Assembly: GCA_018267725.1 (NCBI GenBank)
Contig: JAFDXY010000009.1
Location: forward strand, 186,001 to 250,000
Length of the DNA stretch: 64,000 nt
Direction of reading: 5' to 3'
Source of the DNA: Bacteroidota bacterium
GTDB lineage: Bacteria; Bacteroidota; Bacteroidia; Chitinophagales; Chitinophagaceae
The notes beneath the pieces were generated by a model. That model did no database searches, had not been told where the DNA came from, and was given only the letters and a program-made list of their open reading frames with translations. The position numbers were made by a program, and so were the translations under genes. This document shows, in pieces, positions 18,018 through 25,847 of this stretch; position 1 is the stretch's first letter; every line of letters begins with the position of its first letter.

Positions 18018-20153
18018 TTATAATGGTACATGAATAGATAAAACTGTTCCGTTATATAAAGCTGTATCCCACTCTACATTTCCTTTTAAAAATTCAATTC
18101 TGCTTTTTATATTTTGCAAACCAATGCCGTTGTTTTTAATTTTTGTTTTGTCAAACCCAACGCCATTGTCTTCAATCATTACATCAATACCATCTGCATC
18201 ATTATAAAGTGTTATAAAAAGTTCGGTAGCATTTGCATGTTTAACAACATTATTAACGGCTTCTTGAATAACACGATACAATACAGACTCAACATGTGGC
18301 GGAATTGATTTATGCAAGCCTTCTGCTTCTATATTAATATTTAAACCTTGTTTATTTATTTGAGTTAAAAAATCTTTTACAGCATTTACCAAACCTTTTT
18401 GTAATAACACATTGGGCATCATATTATGACTTACAACTCTTATTTCTTTACAACTTTCATCTATTAAGGTTAAAGCATTTTTAAAGATGATATTTTTTTG
18501 TTCATCATTCTCTTTACTGTTTAATGCAGATTGCATATTCATCCAAGCTGCCGTCATACTTTGCCCAATACCATCATGCAATTCAGCAGCAATTCTTTTA
18601 CGTTCTTTTTCTTCTGCTTCTAATACTGCCATCATAGACTTTTCTTGTTGTATATGTAGTTGTTGCTGCATTTTATTTTCTTGCTGTTGCTTCTTTTGTT
18701 TGTAAAATAAATATCCGGCTAACATTAATAATAAAAGAAGTAATGATATTGCAATTAATAAATTATTCTTTTTACTTAATGCTAATTCATTCAATTTTTT
18801 CTCGTTAGAAAGATTATTAATTTCTTGTTCTTTTTTTAAAGTTTGCAGTTTTTGTGTGGTGATATCTTTATTTTTTTTGATAAGAAGTAAACTATCATCT
18901 GCAATTTTTAATTGAGCCTCGGCAATTTCAAAATTTTGTTGTGCTAAGCTTAATTGCTGATTTTTTAGTTGAACGGTTTGATTATTTAATTGTAGTTTTT
19001 TTATTGAATCTTCTTTCAGTAATAAATTTATTTTTAGTTGTTTGGCTTCTGTTTCGTATTTAGTGCTTAACTCTAACAATGTTTTATTTTTTTCAATTGC
19101 GTTTAATGAATCGGTAAGTTTATCTCCAATTATTCTGTAATAAAGTGCAGAGTCTATATTATTTATTTTATGATAAGCTTTGCTAAGATTTAAGGCTGCA
19201 TTGGCTTGCAGATATAAATGTTGTGTTTTTTGTACTTGTTTAAAAGAAAGTTTATTGTAAATAATTGCACTATCAAACATTTTTAATTTATCATAAACAT
19301 TTGCAATATTGTTATAAAATGAAGTCAAGTGTATATTGCTATTGTATGCAACAATAATTTTTTCAAGGTTTTTATAAACACTTTTTGCCTCTTCAATTTT
19401 ATTTTGAGCATAATAATTACTTGCAATATTTAAAGTTGCGTTTATAATACCACTTGTATCTTTCATTTCGGTTTTATATTGCAGAGATTGATACAGATAT
19501 TTATTAGCAGAATCGTATTGTTTTAAATGCACATAACTGCTTCCTAATAAATTGTATCCTGTGCTTATTCCTCTTTTATCTTTTAATTGTTCAAATAATT
19601 TATTGGCATTTTGCTGAAAAAAAATTGCAGAGTTATCATTTTTTAAATATGCATAACAAATAGCAATATTGGCAAGTGTATTTGCTTTTGCTTGTAAATT
19701 ATCGTTTAATGTTTCTATTAAGGTTAATGAATATTGAATACATTCTTCATACCTGCCTGTATGCATTAATAAATTACCAATATTGGTTTTTATTTTTTCG
19801 GCCAAACTTTTTTCATTGTGTTTTATTGCCAATTCTAATCCATCATTATAAAACTTTTTTGCTTCGGTAATTTTATCATTATACTGATTAAATAATCCGA
19901 GTAAATTATGTGCATCAATAAATTCTTTTACAGTTTCAGAATATTTAGAAGCTGATTTGTATACTTCTGTTGCTACCAATTCTCCCTGTATTCTATTGGT
20001 GGTATATAATTGTTTTGCTTTTAAAAGATTTGTTTTTATTTTATCAATAGCATCTTTTTTTTGCAACTCTGTTTCTTGCGATTGTGCTGCTACAAAAAAA
20101 TGCAACAACACCAATAAACAACAAATAAGTTTCTTTAGAAAAATCATTCTCAC
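18018..20153 (-). CDS. TPR-containing sensor histidine kinase (HisKA_3 type)
   Basis: 711 residues. A signal peptide (LICCLLVLLHFFVAAQS) is followed by about 350 residues of TPR-like helical repeats facing the periplasm, e.g. KANTLANIAICYAYLKNDNS and STGYNLLGSSYVHLKQYDSA. A coiled coil (~375-460) and one membrane helix (NLLIAISLLLLLLMLAGYLFY, ~465) come next. The phospho-acceptor motif is RIAAELHDGIGQS (about residue 520) and the ATPase N box is LYRVIQEAVNNVVKHA, with DNGVGFD and NGIGLQNIKSR. This is the common Bacteroidota architecture. A candidate operator lies 70 bp upstream, suggesting autoregulation. Confidence 0.92.
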   Translation of the reverse strand: MRMIFLKKLICCLLVLLHFFVAAQSQETELQKKDAIDKIKTNLLKAKQLYTTNRIQGELVATEVYKSASKYSETVKEFIDAHNLLGLFNQYNDKITEAKKFYNDGLELAIKHNEKSLAEKIKTNIGNLLMHTGRYEECIQYSLTLIETLNDNLQAKANTLANIAICYAYLKNDNSAIFFQQNANKLFEQLKDKRGISTGYNLLGSSYVHLKQYDSANKYLYQSLQYKTEMKDTSGIINATLNIASNYYAQNKIEEAKSVYKNLEKIIVAYNSNIHLTSFYNNIANVYDKLKMFDSAIIYNKLSFKQVQKTQHLYLQANAALNLSKAYHKINNIDSALYYRIIGDKLTDSLNAIEKNKTLLELSTKYETEAKQLKINLLLKEDSIKKLQLNNQTVQLKNQQLSLAQQNFEIAEAQLKIADDSLLLIKKNKDITTQKLQTLKKEQEINNLSNEKKLNELALSKKNNLLIAISLLLLLLMLAGYLFYKQKKQQQENKMQQQLHIQQEKSMMAVLEAEEKERKRIAAELHDGIGQSMTAAWMNMQSALNSKENDEQKNIIFKNALTLIDESCKEIRVVSHNMMPNVLLQKGLVNAVKDFLTQINKQGLNINIEAEGLHKSIPPHVESVLYRVIQEAVNNVVKHANATELFITLYNDADGIDVMIEDNGVGFDKTKIKNNGIGLQNIKSRIEFLKGNVEWDTALYNGTVLSIHVPL

Positions 20154-20223
20154 AGTTTTAAATGTTTTAAAAAATAAAACGCTATAATTTTTTCTAAAGA
20201 AAAGAAAATATTGAAGGCAAATA

Positions 20224-20243
20224 AATACTCACTATGTAGTATT
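20224..20243. promoter_or_regulatory. Candidate operator 3 (AATACT-N8-AGTATT) upstream of kinase operon
   Basis: AATACTCACTATGTAGTATT is a perfect 6-8-6 inverted repeat (7-8-7 if the flanking A/T is included). It lies 70 bp upstream of the kinase start and fits the consensus AATACY-N8-RGTATT of the other two sites. Confidence 0.5.
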
Positions 20244-20264
20244 TACTTTATATGGAAGGAAAAT

Positions 20265-20738
20265 TTATTGTACAATTTTATTTTTAAGCAAAGCTCTTAC
20301 ATCGTGTTTGTTTTCTTCTGTCATAGCATCTTTAGGCACTAAGAAAAAAGATTTAGAATCAAAGTATAAATGAAAAAAATGTGGAGATTCAAAATATTTA
20401 CTAAACGTTTTCCATTCCCAATTTACATAACCTCTTTCGTTTTCAAGTGTAACATTGTGTTCAGAAAAATGAATAATAAATTTTTCTTTAAACGTTGTTG
20501 ATTTATTGTAAATAATATAAGGCAAAATATACCAAACACTAACCATCATCATTACCCAAACAAAAGTTCCTAAAAAAAAAGGCTCGGGGCGTATTTTTTT
20601 AAAATAAAATAATGCTGCCGATGCTATGGCAAATACATTTACTAAAATAATCATCACTTTAATTTCTTGTTTTGAAATAAAATGATAACGTAATGCTTGT
20701 AATACTTTTTTCTTGTTGTATGCGAAACTAAACTGCAT
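20265..20738 (-). CDS. YcxB-like membrane protein
   Basis: 157 residues. Two hydrophobic segments in the first half (MIILVNVFAIASAALFYF and FLGTFVWVMMMVSVWYILPY) are followed by a small beta-rich domain with FSEHNVTLENERGYVNWEW, the conserved 'y-v-W..i....e' region of YcxB-like proteins. YFDSKSFFLVPKDAM near the end is the matching 'f.l.i.p...f' block. Function is unknown for the family. It lies upstream of the kinase operon on the same strand with 111 bp between. Confidence 0.65.
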   Translation of the reverse strand: MQFSFAYNKKKVLQALRYHFISKQEIKVMIILVNVFAIASAALFYFKKIRPEPFFLGTFVWVMMMVSVWYILPYIIYNKSTTFKEKFIIHFSEHNVTLENERGYVNWEWKTFSKYFESPHFFHLYFDSKSFFLVPKDAMTEENKHDVRALLKNKIVQ

Positions 20739-20786
20739 GTGGTTGTGTATAATACAACAAATATAAATGAATGAAAAAAGATTTAC

Positions 20787-21395
20787 TTATCCTTCTTTAA
20801 CTTCTACAGGGTCAATTTCTTCTATCTCAGTCATACCAATGGTTTTGGCTATTTTAAATACGCCGTTTTCTTTTCTAAATTCTGTAATTGATTTAGCTTC
20901 TTTTGGTTTATCTGTTTCATAATCTATGGTTTTATAAATGCAATACACATAAGCAATATTACCTTGTATAACCGCTTTCCATTTACCGGTTTTTGGTAAA
21001 TAAATTTCTACAGCTTCCTCAATACCAACTTGCCCACCAACAATTCTTTCATAATCAAAACCATAAGGTATTTCATCGTCAGGATATTTTTTAAAATATT
21101 CATCGCAAGTTTTAAAAAATTCTTTTTCATTTTTTATAAATGTTTCTCCCAACCAAGGAACATTGTTTTTTATATATGCAAAATATTTATTAACTGTATT
21201 CCAGTCAATATAATAAGGAGGCTCAAACTTTGCGTTCTTTCCTTTATACAAATTAAAGTTGGGCATTTTATTGCTTTTGCTATTATACCATGCATAAAAT
21301 GCTTTTGCTTTTTTAATTAATAATGCTTCTTGCGTTTGCGAAAAAGCAGGAAAAATAATTAATACTAAAAAAATTGTGCAGCATATTTTTTTCAT
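20787..21395 (-). CDS. Secreted protein of unknown function
   Basis: 202 residues from ATG 21395 (MKKICCTIFLVLIIFPAFSQ, a signal peptide). An in-frame ATG at 21434 would add 13 residues, but it overlaps the strong hairpin region and hides the signal peptide. The mature part has EPPYYIDWNTVNKYFAYIKN, PWLGETFIKNEKEFFKTCDE and YGFDYERIVGGQVGIEEAV, followed by beta strands. It resembles unclassified Bacteroidota exported proteins with an NTF2-like feel, but I cannot name a family. It lies 48 bp from the YcxB-like gene and could share its transcript. Confidence 0.6.
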   Translation of the reverse strand: MKKICCTIFLVLIIFPAFSQTQEALLIKKAKAFYAWYNSKSNKMPNFNLYKGKNAKFEPPYYIDWNTVNKYFAYIKNNVPWLGETFIKNEKEFFKTCDEYFKKYPDDEIPYGFDYERIVGGQVGIEEAVEIYLPKTGKWKAVIQGNIAYVYCIYKTIDYETDKPKEAKSITEFRKENGVFKIAKTIGMTEIEEIDPVEVKEG

Positions 21396-21435
21396 AAAAA
21401 ATATTTTAGGGTTTGGGCTACTAAAATAAAACAAA

Positions 21436-21459
21436 ACTGCCCCGAAAAATCGGGGCAGT
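21436..21459 (-). terminator. Strong intrinsic hairpin upstream of exported-protein gene
   Basis: ACTGCCCCGA and TCGGGGCAGT make a perfect 10-bp stem with a 4-nt loop. The T-rich tail (TTTGTTTTATTTT) lies on the minus side, so it would end a minus-strand transcript 40 bp before the gene at 21395. It may be an attenuator or the end of a short independent RNA. Confidence 0.65.
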
Positions 21460-21656
21460 GGTTTCTAATTTTTACCTATGAAGTTTTTAGAACTGAGTTT
21501 AGTCTTTGATAGACTGAAATATTTTTTACAAAGATGGTTTTATTCAATAATAATTGTTTCAACCATGTTAATATGTTAGTATCTTTTATTTCGAAAATTT
21601 TTTTTTGAAAAACCTTAAACTTAATACCGTTTTATTTACTTTTATTTTGGAAAAAA

Positions 21657-21676
21657 GGGGAAGATTAAACTTCCCC
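21657..21676 (-). terminator. Terminator of the 40-residue protein gene
   Basis: GGGGAAG ... CTTCCCC, a 7-bp stem with a 6-nt loop, is followed on the minus strand by six T's. It lies 15 bp past the stop codon at 21692. Confidence 0.7.
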
Positions 21677-21691
21677 CTAACTCTAAATACT

Positions 21692-21814
21692 TTACTTAAT
21701 CTTTATGAAAAAGTGAAAGTACTTGGACTTCCTCGGGTAGATTTTTTTTCCTCCCCTTACAATGTAAGGGCAAAATATCTCCCGATACCCAGGTTTGCAT
21801 TTTGAACCTGCCAT
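21692..21814 (-). CDS. 40-residue basic protein with strong Shine-Dalgarno
   Basis: From ATG 21814 the minus strand encodes 40 residues beginning MAGSKCKPGYREIFCPYIVR, continuing GGKKIYPRKSKYFHFFIKIK and a stop. It is preceded by AAAGGAGG seven bases before the ATG, a full ribosome-binding site of a kind rarely used in this phylum. It is followed by an intrinsic terminator. The protein is very basic with two cysteines and aromatic residues spaced like a small beta-sheet. It looks like a complete tiny gene unit, missed because of its length. I cannot assign a function; the composition is that of nucleic-acid-binding or ribosome-associated small proteins. Confidence 0.6.
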   Translation of the reverse strand: MAGSKCKPGYREIFCPYIVRGGKKIYPRKSKYFHFFIKIK

Positions 21815-21853
21815 GATTGAATACCTCCTTTATGGTTTTTGGTTTAAAATGTT

Positions 21854-21913
21854 GTTGTAATTAACAATTACAACTGTCTACATTAAAGGTTACCTGAGCA
21901 AGAGGTGACCTTT
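21854..21913 (-). other. Two hairpins in the leader of the 40-residue gene
   Basis: In the DNA upstream of the small gene, GTTGTAATT/AATTACAAC (21854-21874) is a perfect 9-bp stem. AAAGGTTACC/GGTGACCTTT (21885-21913) is a 10-bp stem with one mismatch that can be G-U. On the minus transcript ACCTC of the second hairpin could also pair with GAGGT of the Shine-Dalgarno. On the + strand the second hairpin is followed by ATTTTTT and could act as a terminator, but no + gene precedes it. Confidence 0.4.
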
Positions 21914-21955
21914 ATTTTTTAAATCTGTTTAAATCAAAGAACTTATTTGTTATCC

Positions 21956-21990
21956 AAAAAAGAGCCACTTCATAGGAGTGGCTCTTTTTT
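21956..21990. terminator. Bidirectional-looking terminator after nrdJ
   Basis: AAAAAAGAGCCACT and AGTGGCTCTTTTTT form a perfect 14-bp stem with a 7-nt loop, ending transcription of nrdJ whose stop is at 22046. Confidence 0.8.
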
Positions 21991-22045
21991 ATTGATTTGT
22001 TATTTTCACTTCTCCCTTCTAACTTCTTACTTCTGTTTTTCTTTC

Positions 22046-25000
22046 TTAGCTGCAACCCATGCTGTTGCCACAGTTCAAGCATTTGTAGCAAGTACCGCTG
22101 CGTATAGTAATGTGTCCGCAAGTGTTACAAGCAGGTGCATCACTCTGCATATTTTTTGCCGCTGCATTAACCATATCTAACCCTGCTTCTTCTTTTACTG
22201 CAACAGTGCGTTGTAGTTTTTGTGGCTGAACAGAAGAAGGCGTTGCATTGGCAGAAGGTGCTGTTACGTGTACGCTGCTTAATTCGGGCGATGTGTTTAA
22301 ATAACTTAAATCACCTTCATCTCCTGTGTTGCCTATTTCGGGTTTATCTAATACATGTACTAAATCTGTTCTTCCTAAATATTCATACGCTAATGCACGG
22401 AATACAAAATCTACTAATGATGTGGTTGTTTTAATGTTTGGATGATCTACCATTCCCGATGGTTCAAAACGTGTAAACACAAACTTTTCTACAAATTCTT
22501 CTAATGGTACACCATATTGTAAGCCAACAGAAATTGCAATGGCAAAGCAGTTCATTAAACTGCGAACAGTTGAACCTTCTTTAGCTAAATCTATAAATAT
22601 TTCTCCTAATGTTCCATCACTGTATTCTCCTGTTCTTAAGAAAATTGCCTGACCATTAATTTTTGCTTTTTGAGTAAAGCCACTGCGTTTTGCTGGTAAA
22701 GATTTTCTTTCAACTATTCTTGATAAAGCTCTTTTTAATTTAGTGTCTGAAGAAGCAGTCATACGTTTTGTAACTTCTTCTAATAAATCTTCAACAGATA
22801 GTTTACCTAAATCAACAATGTTGCTATCAACAGTAGATAGTCCATTGTCTACAGCGGTTTTACTGCTATCTGCTTTTTTCTTTTTATCAGATTTGTTGCT
22901 TAATGGTTGTGAAAGTTTTGAGCCATCTCTATACAATGCACAAGCTTTTAAGCCTAATTGCCAACTTAATAAATAGCTGTCTTCTATTTCTTCAATTGTT
23001 GCTTCGTGCGGAAGGTTAATTGTTTTAGAAATAGCACCGCTTAAAAATGGCTGACAAGCACTCATCATTTTTATATGCCCATGTGCATGAATATATCTTT
23101 CACCTTTTTTACCGCATTTATTAGCACAATCAAATATTTGTAAATGTTCTTCTTTTAAATAAGGTGCACCTTCTACCGTCATTGTTCCGCATACATAATC
23201 GTTGGCTGCATCAATTTCTTCATCAGTAAATCCTAATGCTTCTAACAAATTAAAATTCCAATCGTTGTATTGTGTTTCAGTAAAACCTAAACGTTGCAAA
23301 CATGCTTCGCCTAAAATAAATTTGTTGAAAACAAAACCAATTTCAAAAGCAGATTTTGCTGCACCATTTAGTTTTGAAATTTCTTCACTTGTAAATCCTT
23401 TTTCATTTAATGATGTTGGATTAATGAAAGGAGCTCCTTCAAAACTTGCAGCACCTACTGCATATTTTTCAATTGCATCAATTTCATTTTGTTTGTATCC
23501 TAATGTTTTTAATGCATTAGGTACAGCACCATTTATTATTTTAAAATAACCACCACCAGAAAGTTTTTTAAATTTCACTAAAGCAAAATCAGGTTCTACT
23601 CCTGTTGTATCGCAATCCATTACTAAACCAATAGTTCCTGTTGGTGCAATTACAGTTGTTTGTGCATTTCTATAACCATATTTTTCTCCTAACTGTACTG
23701 CATCATCCCAAGCTTTAGTTGCAGATTTTAATAAATAATCTGGACAGTATTTTGCTTTAATTCCTTGTGGTTTTATTTGTAAATCAACATAAGCTTCTTC
23801 AGCATCGTAAGCTGCAGCACGGTGGTTACGCATTACACGCAACATATCTTCTTTGTTTTCTTCGTACTTAGCAAATGAACCTAAGAAAGAAGCCATTTCT
23901 GCTGATGTTTTGTAGGAAATGCCCGTCATTATTGCACTTACAGCACCTGCAATGCCTCTTGCTTCTTCACTATCATAAGCAATTCCGCTAATCATTAAAA
24001 TGGTTCCTAAGTTTGCAAAACCTAAACCTAATGTTCTGTAATCGTAAGAAAGTTGTGCTACTTCTTTTGAAGGAAATTGAGCCATTAATACAGAAATTTC
24101 TAATACAACAGTCCACAAACGGCTTATATATTCTAACCCTTCAACATCTAACAAATTAGTTTCTTCATTAAAGAATTTTCTTAAATTAATAGAAGCTAAA
24201 TTACATGCTGTATTATCTAAAAACATGTATTCGCTACATGGGTTAGAAGCATTAATGCGACCACCTTTAGGGCAAGTATGCCATTCGTTAATAGTTGTAT
24301 CGTATTGTGTTCCGGGGTCTGCACAACGCCAAGCTGCGTAAGAAATTTTACTCCAAACTTCGCGTGCAGGAATTTTTTTCATTGTTCTTCCATCTGTTCT
24401 TGCTTTTAATTCCCAGTCTTCATTGTTTTTTAATTTTTCAAAGAATGAATTAGGAATACGAACAGAGTTGTTAGAGTTTTGCCCGCTTACGGTTAAGTAT
24501 GCTTCGCCTTCGTAATGGTTATCATAACCTGCATCAATTAATGCTCCTACTTTTTTTTCTTCTTCAACTTTCCAATTAATAAAATCTATTATTTCAGGAT
24601 GGTCTAAATCTAAGCAAACCATTTTTGCTGCACGGCGTGTAGTACCTCCACTTTTTATGGCACCTGCTGCTCTATCTCCAATTTTCAAAAAACTCATTAA
24701 TCCGCTGGAAGTACCGCCACCACTCAATTTCTCACCACTGCCACGTATTTGAGAAAAGTTTGTACCAACACCACTTCCGTATTTAAAAATTCTTGCTTCG
24801 CGAACCCATAAATCCATAATACCACCTTCATTCACTAAATCATCATTCACACTTAAAATAAAACATGCATGTGGTTGCGGACGTTCATAAGCATTTTTAG
24901 ATTTTTTCAATTCACCATCAACAGCATCTACATAATAATGACCTTGAGGTTTTCCTGTAATACCATAGCTTTCATATAACCCTGTATTAAACCATTGCGG

Positions 25001-25402
25001 AGAATTGGGTACGCATGATTGATTTAATATGCTAAACACTAATTCATCATAAAATATTTCTGCATCTTTTGCAGAAGCAAAATAATTGTAACGCTCTCCC
25101 CAAACTTTCCAGCAATTTGCCATACGGTGTGCAACTTGTTTTGCAGAAGTTTCTCTTCCTACACTTCCATCTACTTGCGGAACACCTGCTTTGCGAAAAT
25201 ATTTTTGAGCCAAAATATCGGTAGCAATTTGGCTCCAATGTTTTGGCACTTCAACATTATTCATTTCAAACACAACTTCTCCGGTTGGGTTTTTAATAAT
25301 GCTTGTTCTGTAATCGTATTCGAATAAATCGAAAACGCTAACATTGTTTTTTGTAAAGCGGCGAGAGAACTGCAAGCCTTTGTTAGTTTTTGGGTTAGCC
25401 AT
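22046..25402 (-). CDS. nrdJ: Vitamin B12-dependent (class II) ribonucleotide reductase
   Basis: 1118 residues from ATG 25402 (MANPKTNKGLQFSRRFTK); an ATG three codons earlier (25411) is possible. Hallmarks: ASNPCSEYMFLDNTACNLAS (active-site Cys region), APTGTIGLVMDCDTTGVEPD, FKKLSGGGYFK, and a C-terminal zinc-ribbon-like tail CNTCGHITIRSGTCYKC with a later CGNSMGC, used for re-reduction. It makes dNTPs from NDPs or NTPs using adenosylcobalamin and works without oxygen. It contains an in-frame insert related to a dispersed palindromic repeat at about residues 850-860. No cobalamin riboswitch was recognised upstream. Confidence 0.95.
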   Translation of the reverse strand: MANPKTNKGLQFSRRFTKNNVSVFDLFEYDYRTSIIKNPTGEVVFEMNNVEVPKHWSQIATDILAQKYFRKAGVPQVDGSVGRETSAKQVAHRMANCWKVWGERYNYFASAKDAEIFYDELVFSILNQSCVPNSPQWFNTGLYESYGITGKPQGHYYVDAVDGELKKSKNAYERPQPHACFILSVNDDLVNEGGIMDLWVREARIFKYGSGVGTNFSQIRGSGEKLSGGGTSSGLMSFLKIGDRAAGAIKSGGTTRRAAKMVCLDLDHPEIIDFINWKVEEEKKVGALIDAGYDNHYEGEAYLTVSGQNSNNSVRIPNSFFEKLKNNEDWELKARTDGRTMKKIPAREVWSKISYAAWRCADPGTQYDTTINEWHTCPKGGRINASNPCSEYMFLDNTACNLASINLRKFFNEETNLLDVEGLEYISRLWTVVLEISVLMAQFPSKEVAQLSYDYRTLGLGFANLGTILMISGIAYDSEEARGIAGAVSAIMTGISYKTSAEMASFLGSFAKYEENKEDMLRVMRNHRAAAYDAEEAYVDLQIKPQGIKAKYCPDYLLKSATKAWDDAVQLGEKYGYRNAQTTVIAPTGTIGLVMDCDTTGVEPDFALVKFKKLSGGGYFKIINGAVPNALKTLGYKQNEIDAIEKYAVGAASFEGAPFINPTSLNEKGFTSEEISKLNGAAKSAFEIGFVFNKFILGEACLQRLGFTETQYNDWNFNLLEALGFTDEEIDAANDYVCGTMTVEGAPYLKEEHLQIFDCANKCGKKGERYIHAHGHIKMMSACQPFLSGAISKTINLPHEATIEEIEDSYLLSWQLGLKACALYRDGSKLSQPLSNKSDKKKKADSSKTAVDNGLSTVDSNIVDLGKLSVEDLLEEVTKRMTASSDTKLKRALSRIVERKSLPAKRSGFTQKAKINGQAIFLRTGEYSDGTLGEIFIDLAKEGSTVRSLMNCFAIAISVGLQYGVPLEEFVEKFVFTRFEPSGMVDHPNIKTTTSLVDFVFRALAYEYLGRTDLVHVLDKPEIGNTGDEGDLSYLNTSPELSSVHVTAPSANATPSSVQPQKLQRTVAVKEEAGLDMVNAAAKNMQSDAPACNTCGHITIRSGTCYKCLNCGNSMGCS
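22824..22852. repeat. Intragenic palindromic repeat copy in nrdJ
   Basis: The stretch shares ATAGTCCATTGTC with the mfd repeat at 33453 and has a 5-bp inverted flank (GTAGA/TCTAC). It is read in frame as VDNGLSTVDS inside a low-conservation linker of NrdJ. Confidence 0.5.
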
Positions 25403-25847
25403 GGTTAGCAATAAAATTTATTATGATGAGTGTGTGGTTTTAAAATACCCGTTTTAATTTTTTTTAAAGCGGTAGACGAAAATATTTTTTGCTAACTAAA
25501 ATTCCCAATGTTTAAAATCCACAGGTTGTGGAAAAGCGGTGTTAATTATTTTGTACCTCAAAGCCCATTTGCATTTGCTAAAATGTTCACAATTTTAAAA
25601 GGAGTTGTTGAAAATTATTTGTTGATTTTTTGGAAGATTTTACAGAAAAAATCCCTTGTAGAAATATTTATTTTTTATAATAAATGGAAACTGTTGCTGC
25701 CATTGGTTAAATAATAAATTTCTTTTATTTAAGTTGAATTGAGAATTTGCTTTTTTATAGAAAAGTACATAGAATTTGCTATCTTGCAATAAGCCAATTT
25801 CTAAAGAATTTATTGCACATTTGCATTACACTATTTTAATTAACCAA
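25403..25847. other. Gene-free gap between nrdJ and GGGP synthase with DnaA-box-like palindrome
   Basis: No credible gene in 445 bp; a 68-codon + ORF at 25508-25714 has no family features. At 25515-25535, AAATCCACA-GGT-TGTGGAAAA is an inverted pair. The right half, read as TTTTCCACA, fits the DnaA-box consensus TTWTNCACA, while the left half deviates at the first two bases. It is about 115 bp upstream of nrdJ. Confidence 0.4.

Noticed and set aside
21605..21805. 66-codon + frame and a structured non-coding RNA on the + strand
   Set aside because: The same DNA reads better on the minus strand as a 40-codon gene with a Shine-Dalgarno site and terminator; the hairpins that first suggested a 6S-like RNA are partly coding.
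22046..25402. Possible intein in NrdJ
   Set aside because: Length is the usual for this class and no splicing motifs or endonuclease blocks were seen.
25508..25714. 68-codon + frame in the nrdJ-GGGPS gap
   Set aside because: No ribosome-binding signal or recognisable pattern; composition is that of spacer DNA.
25403..25847. Cobalamin riboswitch upstream of the B12-dependent reductase
   Set aside because: The B12-box core was not found on either strand of the gap.
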